Below are positions 18,455 through 26,200 of a DNA stretch of 39,694 nt, in pieces. The notes beneath the pieces are model-generated. The model ran no database searches. It saw nothing but the letters and a program-made list of their open reading frames with translations, and was not told the origin of the DNA. The DNA comes from an uncultured Flavobacteriaceae bacterium. GTDB taxonomy: Bacteria > Bacteroidota > Bacteroidia > Flavobacteriales > Flavobacteriaceae. The DNA is taken from NCBI GenBank assembly GCA_937901915.1, contig CALGUD010000126.1, positions 1 through 39,694 of the forward strand, written 5' to 3'. The number at the start of each line of letters is the position of its first letter. Within the stretch, counting starts at the first letter, position 1. The translations under genes were made by a program, and so were the position numbers.

Positions 18455-19216
18455 ATGAAGAAAATATTTTTGTTGGTACTGTTCGTTTCCGGACAGAGTT
18501 TCTCTCAATCTGTGTTAGATGAATATAAATATATTAATGTTCCTGTTAAATACGAATTTTTAAAAGAGGCCGATCAATATCAGCTAAACTCCCTAACACG
18601 TTTTCTTTTTAACAAAGAAGGGTTTACTGTTTTACCTGAGAAAGAAAATTATCCAGAGGATTATAAACAAAACAGATGTATGGGACTTAGGGCGAATTTG
18701 GTAAATAATTCAGGAATGTTTAATACAAAGGTCGTATTGGAATTGGTTGATTGTAACGACAAAGTGATATTTATCAGTAAAGAAGGAAAAAGCAAGGAAA
18801 AAGATTTTAAAACAGGTTATCATGAGGCATTAAGAGAAGCCTTCGAGTCTGTTCAAAGCCTTAATTATACATATAAGCCCAAGCAGAAACCTGTAGCCGA
18901 AGAAAAACCCGTTGCTACAAATGTGTCTAAACAAAATGTAAATACTGCTGAAGTATAACCGGTTATAAACTCTACGGTTGAACCTGTCACAACTACTGTA
19001 AACGAGAATGTTTTGTATGCCCAGCCTGTTAAAAACGGCTATCAATTAGTAGACACAACTCCAAAAGTTGTATTTATACTTCAGAAAACAAGTGTACAGA
19101 ACGTTTATATCATAAAGGGTAAGGATGGCACTGTATTTTTAAATGATGGACAATGGATCGCAGAATATTATGAAGGTGAAGAATTAAAGAGGGAAGTATT
19201 GGATATTAAGTTTTAA
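18455..19216 (+). pseudogene. Exported protein of unknown function split by an in-frame stop
   Basis: One continuous reading frame of 253 codons carries a single TAA at 18956-18958. The 5' part (167 aa) has a signal peptide (MKKIFLLVLFVSGQSFSQ) and a globular region (YINVPVKYEFLKEADQYQLN ... GYHEALREAFESVQSLNYTY) followed by a Lys/Pro/Val linker. After the stop the same frame continues PVINSTVEPV through the linker and into a second conserved-looking domain (VLYAQPVKNGYQLVDTTPKV ... GQWIAEYYEGEELKREVLDI) to the TAA at 19214. The stop falls in the linker, so this is either a recent pseudogene or a truncated secreted N-terminal half. A single C-to-T change of a CAA codon would explain it. The family is not recognised. 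Confidence 0.75.
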
Positions 19217-19240
19217 CCGGAAAAGCTAAAACTTAATATC
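19202..19240. terminator. Perfect 14-bp inverted repeat between convergent genes
   Basis: GATATTAAGTTTTA (19202-19215) and TAAAACTTAATATC (19227-19240) are exact reverse complements around an 11-base loop. The left arm contains the last codons and most of the stop of the broken gene ending at 19216, and the right arm reaches the rarA stop at 19239. It is AT-rich and has no clean T-run. The position suggests a bidirectional terminator. Confidence 0.6.
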
Positions 19241-20516
19241 AATAACCATATTTACCTTTCCATAGGTTTTTCAGAAATTCCCTTAAAGAATTTTCTTTTT
19301 GATTGTTACCTGGTTTGTAAAAAGCCGTATTTTTTATTTCGTCCGGCAAAAATTCCTGTTCAACAAAGTTTTTATCAAAACTATGCGCATATTTATAACC
19401 CTCGCCATAACCCAAGTCTTTCATTAATTTAGTAGGCGAATTTCGAAGATGTAACGGAACTGATAAATCCCCTGTTTGCTTTACTGTTTGTATAGCTTTA
19501 TTAATGGCCTCATAAGACGCATTACTTTTAGCTGATGTGGCCAGGTATATGGCGCATTGACTTAAAATGATCCTGGCTTCCGGATAACCGATAGTAGATA
19601 CAGCCTGGAAAGTGTTGGTTGCCATAACTAAAGCCGTAGGGTTTGCATTACCGATGTCTTCCGATGCTGATATTAGCATTCTTCTGGCAATAAACTTAAG
19701 GTCTTCTCCCCCTTCAATCATTCGTGCGAGCCAGTATATAGCACCGTTAGGGTCACTTCCCCTAATTGATTTTATAAAAGCAGAAATAATATCATAATGC
19801 TGTTCGCCGGTTTTGTCATATAAAACTGTGTTTTTCTGAACTTTATTTAAAACAGATTCATTGGTAATTACAATTTTCTCATTTTCATCAGAATTAACCA
19901 AGAGTTCAAAAATGTTCAACAATTTTCTTCCATCACCACCGGAAAGCCTTAAAAGAGCTTCTGTTTCTTTTAGTTCAATGTTTTTCTTGGAAATAATATC
20001 GTCCTTTTCAATAGCTCTATATAAAAGAGCTTCCAAGTCATCTTTTCCAAATGAATTTAAAATATACACCTGGCATCGTGATAACAAAGCCGGAATAACT
20101 TCAAAACTCGGGTTTTCAGTAGTAGCGCCAATGAGTGTTACCCATCCTTTTTCTACTGCAGCCAGTAATGAATCCTGTTGCGATTTGCTGAACCTGTGAA
20201 TCTCATCAATAAATAGAATGGGGTTTTTAGTTGTAAAAAGTCCTCCACTTTGTTTTGCTTTTTCAATGATCTCACGCACGTCTTTAACACCGCTGCTTAT
20301 AGCACTCAAAGTATAAAAGGGTCGGTTGCTTTCATTCGCAATAATATTGGCAAGTGTAGTTTTGCCTGTGCCCGGTGGGCCCCAAAAAATGAGAGAAGGG
20401 ATCGCACCCTTTTTTATTTGCGATGTGAGAGCTCCGGTTTCACCCACCAAATGCTTTTGACTAACATAATCGTCAAGTGTTTTTGGTCGTATACGTTCGG
20501 CTAGAGGTTCATTCAT
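19239..20516 (-). CDS. rarA: Replication-associated recombination protein A (AAA+ ATPase)
   Basis: The 425-aa length is typical of RarA/MgsA, the relative of clamp-loader subunits that acts at stalled replication forks. Visible: N-terminal PLAERIRPKTLDDYVSQKHL, Walker A GPPGTGKTT (46-54), Walker B ILFIDEIHRF, sensor 1 LIGATTENPSFE, the arginine-finger region ALLSRCQVY, and the C-terminal tetramerisation part (IRGSDPNGAIYWLARMIEGG, ASEDIGNANPTAL, HLRNSPTKLMKDLGYGEGY). The ATG at 20516 gives the family N-terminus. It is convergent with the broken gene on the left and divergent from the rhomboid gene on the right. Confidence 0.95.
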   Translation of the reverse strand: MNEPLAERIRPKTLDDYVSQKHLVGETGALTSQIKKGAIPSLIFWGPPGTGKTTLANIIANESNRPFYTLSAISSGVKDVREIIEKAKQSGGLFTTKNPILFIDEIHRFSKSQQDSLLAAVEKGWVTLIGATTENPSFEVIPALLSRCQVYILNSFGKDDLEALLYRAIEKDDIISKKNIELKETEALLRLSGGDGRKLLNIFELLVNSDENEKIVITNESVLNKVQKNTVLYDKTGEQHYDIISAFIKSIRGSDPNGAIYWLARMIEGGEDLKFIARRMLISASEDIGNANPTALVMATNTFQAVSTIGYPEARIILSQCAIYLATSAKSNASYEAINKAIQTVKQTGDLSVPLHLRNSPTKLMKDLGYGEGYKYAHSFDKNFVEQEFLPDEIKNTAFYKPGNNQKENSLREFLKNLWKGKYGY

Positions 20517-20746
20517 TTTATCTGTTCTCTTTCAATTTATAAAATTAATAATAACTTCTCAGGAAAGTTTAAGTTCTGACAAATTATCATGAATTTAAAT
20601 TTGGTGAAGATTTTGCTATAGTTTAATCCTAATTCGCGTTTCGCTTAAGCGGACGAGAGGATATGGTAAATTTATCCGACCCCTGGGCCGGAAAATAGAT
20701 TCAGGACATGCTCGGGAGTTTGATATCATTTAATTAAATTTATGCT

Positions 20747-21445
20747 GTGGAAGAAGAAAAGCAATTAAGGTTTTCATTTGATGTATTGGTTTTTCCATTA
20801 CTCTTTTTATTTATAATGTGGCTTGTATACTTTATCGAAGTCACTTTTAGGCTTGGTTTAACCGAGTTTGGTATCTATCCGCGACGTATTGAAGGTTTAA
20901 AAGGAATTATTTTCAGTCCTTTTCTTCACAGCACCTTAAAACATTTATTTAATAATACATTTCCCATCTTAATCCTTACCAGCGCCTTATTTTATTTTTA
21001 TAAAAAAATAAGTTCCCAGGTTTTTATTTACGGCTGGTTGCTCAGTGGTGCTATAACCTGGATAATAGGCAGGCCTTCATTTCACATAGGTGCGAGTGGT
21101 ATTATTTATGTTTTGGCCAGTTTTATTTTGTTTAAAGGGCTGTTTGTGAAAAATTACAGGTTAATAGCCTTATCCCTGGTGGTGGTTTTCATATACGGCA
21201 GTATGTTTTGGTACGTATTGCCCATTGCTGAAGAGCGGATTTCCTGGGAAGGGCATCTTGCAGGTTTTATAACCGGGATATTTTTAGCTGTAGTATTCAG
21301 AAAAAATATCCTGCCCCCAAGAAAATATGTATGGGAGACAGATTTGTACAATGAAAAGGAAGACCCTTTTTTAAAACACTTTGATGAAAATGGAAATTTT
21401 ATTCCAACGAGTGAAATGGAAGAGGAGAAAAGAGATGATGAGTAA
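20747..21445 (+). CDS. Rhomboid family intramembrane serine protease
   Basis: This 232-aa inner-membrane protein has about six hydrophobic segments. Rhomboid hallmarks: the HxxxHLxxN-type segment HSTLKHLFNNTF (61-72), catalytic Ser in GASG (S117) and catalytic His in WEGHLAG (H170). It would cleave membrane proteins within or next to a transmembrane helix; the substrate is unknown. The start is GTG at 20747: an in-frame TAA lies four codons upstream at 20735, and the nearby ATG at 20742 is in another frame that ends after a few codons. The C-terminal tail (about 190-232) is charged and cytoplasmic. The 230-base spacer upstream, shared with rarA, holds a CGCTTAAGCG palindrome (20642-20651) and an imperfect dyad at 20675-20692 of unknown meaning. 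Confidence 0.88.
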   Translation: MEEEKQLRFSFDVLVFPLLFLFIMWLVYFIEVTFRLGLTEFGIYPRRIEGLKGIIFSPFLHSTLKHLFNNTFPILILTSALFYFYKKISSQVFIYGWLLSGAITWIIGRPSFHIGASGIIYVLASFILFKGLFVKNYRLIALSLVVVFIYGSMFWYVLPIAEERISWEGHLAGFITGIFLAVVFRKNILPPRKYVWETDLYNEKEDPFLKHFDENGNFIPTSEMEEEKRDDE

Positions 21446-21477
21446 ATACAGACCAGTCTAAAAATTAAAACTAACAT

Positions 21478-22221
21478 TTATTTAATTCGTTGCCTCACTA
21501 CTTCATAAAGAAAAGCACCACAGGCAACAGAAACATTTAGTGAAGAAATATCACCTAGTAAAGGTAATTTCGCTTTTTCATCAACTATTTTAAGGACAGA
21601 AGGCGAGATACCCACATCTTCAGATCCCATTATGAGCGCACAAGGCTCTTTAAAGGAAACATCATAGAGATTATTTTCTGTTTTTTCGGAAGCAGCAATC
21701 GTTTTTATACCGGATGCCTGCATGTAGTAAATAGCGTCTTTTATGTGGTCAACCTTACAAATTGGGACTTTAAAGACAGCTCCTGCTGAGGTTTTAACAG
21801 TATCAGCTGTTACGGGAGCCGATCCTTTTTTTTGAATAATAATTCCATGTACCCCCGTACACTCTGCAGTTCGTATAATGGCACCGAAATTACGGACATC
21901 AGATAATTGGTCCAGGATCAAGAACAAAGGTGTTTTGCCCGATTCAACAACTTCTACAACCAGGTTTTCCATGTCATGGAACTCAATAGGGGATATATTG
22001 GCCACCACTCCCTGGTGGTTTTTATTGGTAAGCCTGTTCAGCTTTTCAGCTGGCACAAATGAAGTGCTGATACTTTCTTTCCGGAGCAAAGTATCCAGTT
22101 CATTAAACAAGTCACCCCGTAATCCCTTTTGTATAAAAACTTTGTCTATACTCTTTCCTGAGTGTACAGCTTCTATCACTGTCCTGATACCAAAAATCTG
22201 GTATTCGTTTTCGTTTTGCAT
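21478..22221 (-). CDS. rlmB: 23S rRNA (guanosine-2'-O-)-methyltransferase RlmB (TrmH/SpoU family)
   Basis: The protein is 247 aa. An N-terminal substrate-binding domain (YQIFGIRTVIEAVHSGK, then LTNKNHQGVVANISP) is followed by a SpoU methyltransferase domain with the three knot motifs: LDQLSDVRNFGAIIRTAE, ALIMGSEDVGIS and LPLLGDISSLNVSVACGAFL. RlmB methylates the ribose of a conserved guanosine (G2251 in E. coli) in the 23S peptidyl-transferase region, using S-adenosylmethionine. The assignment to RlmB rather than another TrmH-family enzyme rests on the GIRTVIEA and NHQGVVA words. Its -7 promoter box sits 4 bases before the ATG. A partial copy of its 5' end lies 10.1 kb to the right (32311-32384). 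Confidence 0.9.
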   Translation of the reverse strand: MQNENEYQIFGIRTVIEAVHSGKSIDKVFIQKGLRGDLFNELDTLLRKESISTSFVPAEKLNRLTNKNHQGVVANISPIEFHDMENLVVEVVESGKTPLFLILDQLSDVRNFGAIIRTAECTGVHGIIIQKKGSAPVTADTVKTSAGAVFKVPICKVDHIKDAIYYMQASGIKTIAASEKTENNLYDVSFKEPCALIMGSEDVGISPSVLKIVDEKAKLPLLGDISSLNVSVACGAFLYEVVRQRIK

Positions 22222-22234
22222 TTGGCAAAGGTAT
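22191..22234. repeat. Direct repeat, left copy: rlmB promoter and first codons
   Basis: These 44 bases are repeated in the same orientation at 32341-32384 with 42 of 44 identical (differences at 22210/32360 and 22222/32372). The repeat covers the -7 box and the first ten codons of rlmB. Confidence 0.9.
22226..22233 (-). promoter_or_regulatory. rlmB -7 promoter box (TACCTTTG)
   Basis: On the minus strand TACCTTTG is an exact match to the Bacteroidota TAnnTTTG -7 element and ends 4 bases before the rlmB ATG, so transcription should start at or next to the start codon. No good -33 TTTG is seen at the expected distance (the sequence there reads TTTTAG on the minus strand). Confidence 0.6.
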
Positions 22235-22629
22235 GTAAAAAAGAGTTCGGCTAAAAAGCATTAGGTGGTCTTTTATTTAAAGACATGCTGCTTTCATTTT
22301 AACTTCGGGAGAAGTTATTAGTTATTGCGTTATAAGTTAATTTGTTTTGATATGGAAATCGCGGTCATTACGATCTTTCCCAATTTATTGGGGAGGAGAA
22401 GCAATCTCCCCAACTCATGACTGAGTTAATTTAATAATATAACACAACCCTAAAGTTGTGGCTTCATTCTTTTTTATAATTGCACGAAGTGAGGACACTT
22501 CGCGCAGCAGGTGAAGATAAAGAGCATATCATCACAACTATCAACGCACTTGTACGTGATGCCAAAGCTCGTAATACGTATGCTTAAAAAAACCACAACC
22601 TTTTACAGTTGTGGCTTCATTCATTGCTT
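22235..22629. other. Gene-free spacer with several hairpins left of the Rhs operon
   Basis: No convincing gene is present. Contents from left to right: a small hairpin GTCTTT/AAAGAC (22268-22284); a REP-like double hairpin (about 22362-22412: CCCAA/TTGGG followed by GGGGAG/CTCCCC, with the words GGTCATTACGA and AGAAGCAATCTCC that occur in dispersed bacterial palindromes); a hairpin CACAAC/GTTGTG (22443-22460); a hairpin CGAAGTG/CACTTCG (22484-22501); and a 30-codon plus-strand frame ending at 22587, too short to call. The 15-mer at 22455-22469 recurs at 22608-22622 inside the operon terminator. Confidence 0.5.
22586..22614 (-). terminator. Intrinsic terminator of the Rhs operon
   Basis: The stem CCACAAC (22593-22599) with GTTGTGG (22608-22614) is followed on the minus strand by seven T (22586-22592). 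It lies 16 bases after the stop of the small lipoprotein gene. A decayed relative of it (CACAAC...GTTGTG plus GCTTCATTC) lies at 22443-22469. Confidence 0.85.
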
Positions 22630-23289
22630 TTATTTCCTCTCGGATTGCAAATCCGAGCTATCTGAGTCTAATGGTTTGCCATTTTTTAATTTTACTTTAT
22701 TTAATATATTTCCATTTTCATCATAGTTATAAATAATTCCAAATTTGTCAGTTTTATTATTAATCCTAAGTGTTTTAATTTTCCCAGAATTATAAAATTC
22801 AATTCCAAAAGGAAATGAATTATTAATTAACTTACCTATTAAGACGGGATACTCTTTATCATTCAAATGCACCACTAAACCCTTAATTTCGCCATCATCA
22901 TAAGTTGATAGGTTGTTAATAAGAGAATCTTTATATTTTATCATTATGCCCTCATATCTCCCATTTTTATTAATGAATGATTTTTGAATCAATTGGTTAT
23001 TAGTATCATATACATAGGATATAGAATCTTTAACTACTTCATATGAATAAACTGAACCATCTCTTTTATAATTTAATATAGAATCAATAGAGCCATTACT
23101 CCAAAAAATATCTCTAGTATTTTTTCCCATAGAATATATATGTTCCACACTATCCTTTTGTGATTTTGAGTTTGTATAGTAGACATTTGAGACCTTACCT
23201 TTATCATCTTTAATCTCATTTTTAATTAAATTTTGCTTATCATGAGTACATGAAACTAACGGTAAAAAAAGCAAAAATATATACCTCAT
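22630..23289 (-). CDS. Small lipoprotein with MORN-like repeats, candidate Rhs immunity protein
   Basis: The 219-aa product has a lipoprotein signal peptide (MRYIFLLFLPLVSC, Cys 14). The rest is built of short strand-turn units of the MORN_2/YwqK type: FWSNGSIDSILNYKRDGSV, FINKNGRYEGIMIKYKDS, GIEFYNSGKIKTLRINNKTD, YNYDENGNILNKVKLKNGKP. The residues after the Cys (THDKQNLIK) lack the acidic run seen in the three lipoproteins of the SusCD operon, which suggests it stays on the periplasmic face. It starts 5 bases after the stop of the Rhs gene and is markedly AT-rich (8 G+C in the 60 bases at 22681-22740). Position and composition are those of an immunity gene; this is inference, and a plain structural lipoprotein remains possible. 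Confidence 0.7.
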   Translation of the reverse strand: MRYIFLLFLPLVSCTHDKQNLIKNEIKDDKGKVSNVYYTNSKSQKDSVEHIYSMGKNTRDIFWSNGSIDSILNYKRDGSVYSYEVVKDSISYVYDTNNQLIQKSFINKNGRYEGIMIKYKDSLINNLSTYDDGEIKGLVVHLNDKEYPVLIGKLINNSFPFGIEFYNSGKIKTLRINNKTDKFGIIYNYDENGNILNKVKLKNGKPLDSDSSDLQSERK

Positions 23290-23294
23290 TATAT

Positions 23295-26200
23295 TTATTT
23301 TAATTTTGTTTTATTAATTATATTGATAATTCCATTACCACTATTTATGCCCAAATACATATAGTTAATATGTTTGTTCTCTTCCCTACGAAGTATAATG
23401 TCTTTGTAATAATCATAAGTACCTATGTTTGAAGATTCATTATAATTAGTGCCTTGGAAAAGATTGTTTTCTGAAAAAATAATTACAAGATTATTTTGAT
23501 GTGCATATTCTGCAAAAGATAAAACTCCTTGATCTCTAGCATTTTCAAAGTTAAATAATTCCATTTGTGCATTCAAATCATTTTTTTCTCTTGCCATAGG
23601 TAATATTTCAAAACTTAGAGAAGACATTCCTGTGGAATTATTATCAAGTAAATCAGCAGCTTTAGTAAGCCTTAAGTTGCCAGGTTTTGCTGTTGAAATT
23701 CCTGCTGTGAATATTGTAATTAAAGTATTAATACCCTCTGCCCTAATTTCTCCATCTGTCATACTATTATAAGGATAAAAGCCCATCAAAAATGATATTG
23801 TTTCTTGATCCCCAGAAATATCTACTAAACTAAGTCTATCTTGATCTTTTAAAGAATTGTCGTATGTGTGTATGTATACTTTAGGATCACCTTGATTGGT
23901 AGGGGTATTATTATTACTTCCATCTGCATTTCCTCCATTGTTAGCATATGCAATAGCTTCATCTTGAGAAACCACTTGTCCATTTATTACATATTGACCC
24001 GTCTCAAAATTATAAATAGAATCAGCTCCGCTTGGGTCAGCCCAATAAACAGGATTGTTATCAAAAGCAGTATATGTACTCATAGAATGGTGTGTAACCG
24101 GATCAATTCCTGTCCAACGCGCAATAGCAGGATCATACTGGCGTAACTCCATTTCATAAAGGTTAAGACCTAAAGCTTCTTCCAGTTCAATACCATTGTA
24201 TTTAAATTTACCGGCTACACTGTTTGCAAAGGCCGACACCCCGTCATTATACCCTTTATGTTTAAGCCCAAATGGATAGTAATTATTCTCCTCCAGTATT
24301 TCAAGGTTTGGAGAACCAGCAGTTCCTATATTTTTATAGGATAGTCGTATGTTGCCTAAGTGGTCTACATAATTATACACATAATCAAATCCTGCACTAT
24401 AGTCGTTTATATCTTTTGGCATTACATACCCTTCCGGGTGGTTAAAAAACTGTAACTGGGCATTTCCAGTAGTTCCCTCGTAAATATAATTGCCCGCATA
24501 TAAAGTTTCCGTACCTGTGCTCACTGCTTTTTTAAGTTTGGTGCCATTGGCACTATAAATATACTGAATATTTCCGGAAGCAAAAGTTACCTGGACCGGT
24601 AAATTTAAATGGTTGTAAGTTATAGCGGTAATTCCCTTATTGTTGTCGGACATCATATTGCCGTTTGCATCATACTCGTACTCTACAGCAGTATTACTTC
24701 CATTTTTAAAACCTTCTGTGCTTCCGGAACTATCTTCTACTTTAATAAGTTTATTGCCAATGTTAGTGTTATCATAACCATAAGTTAGTACGTCCATATT
24801 GCCGAAAATACTGGCAGGGTTAGAAAGCCCCTTACGGGTAAGGTTTTTAATGTTCCCGTTTTTGTCATAAACAATGCCACTTACATTATAGTTACCTGTA
24901 TTATCGGTAGCACTGAGAAGACGATTTAAGGCATCATAAGTATATGTGTATTGTGAGCTTACGGGATTGTTAGGCGGATTGGGGTTTATGCTTTTTGTTT
25001 TCCATTGGGTAAGGGCAATATTGCCATTGTAAAGCGGGTTACTGCCTTCGTTATACCCGATTTTAAAAGCAAACAGGTCAGTGCCCATAGTGGTGGGGTT
25101 GTTTATCTGTTTTAGCCAACCGCGTATGTTGTAGGTATAATCTACGGTCTGTAAACGGCTCGTGCTGGTAGCTACATTTCCTACCCCTTTGCTTTTTAAC
25201 TGTCCCAGGTTATCGTAATTGTTTTCTGCAATCAGCTCCGGTGTTCCACCATTAATTCTTTGGGTTTGTTTAAGCAGCCTGCCCACATGGTCATAGGTAA
25301 AAGCATCTATGGTTACAATGGGTGTATTGCTGCCTTTGGTATGGGTGGTTTTACTTTCCAATACCTTACCGCCAAAATCGTAAAGGGTTTCCACGATATC
25401 GGTAGTGCCTAAATATTCATTTTTACTGGCTCCATAAATGGTCCTTCCTTTTTCATCATACACCATGAGGGTTGTGATCCAGTGATTGGCACCTAATACC
25501 CTTACTTTGCTGCCTGTAGGAAGCCCTTTTACATTGGTGGCAATGGTTTGATTATAAACGTTTCCTGTGGGGATGCTCAGCCCTGCCAGGTCAAAGGTGT
25601 AATTGTCGTAATAATTTATGGTGTGTATTTCGGTCATTACCTGAGGCATAGCCTCATTATTATAATATACCGGTGTACCTCCATAGGTAGAAGGAGAAGC
25701 AGTTCTCTGAACAATTTGCTCATATCGACTGGTGTCATCCGCGGCAGTCTGTAAAGAGGTACGTGAATGCGTGTTATCAATCAGACCTGTGTAAGCTACA
25801 CGTCCAAAAGCATCATATTTGGTAAAAAGCCATTTTTGTTCAGCTTTTAATTTCGGGTCCCGTGTAAGTATGGGCTGGTCCAGTTTGTTATACACAATCT
25901 CTTCCCAGTCACCACTGCTTCCTTTTCCGGGTATTTTCTTTTCAATAAGCCGGTTGCGGCTGTCGTACCGGTACTGGTAGCACAGTTCGTTGAGTTCTGT
26001 GGCAGAAACCCCATCGGCTGTATTTACTTTTGGAGGGATCACATAGGTAAGGTTTCCAAAGCGGTCATATACGTAATAGGTGTCGTGGGCTATCTCTGTT
26101 TCTCCACTCCCAATAGATCCGTTATTATTCAAATCAACGTCGGCAAATGTTCTTTTCAGTACCACACGCCCTTCTTTGTCTTTAAACTCTTCTGTGGTAT

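Noticed and set aside
20642..20692. Palindrome CGCTTAAGCG and imperfect dyad in the rarA/rhomboid spacer as an operator
   Set aside because: Short, single copies with no regulator gene nearby and no promoter box placed to fit; noted only in the rhomboid entry.
22484..22587. Short plus-strand frame ending ALVRDAKARNTYA-stop just before the Rhs terminator
   Set aside because: Only about 30 codons, preceded by a stop, no start or family match that I recognise; possibly a gene fragment but not supportable.
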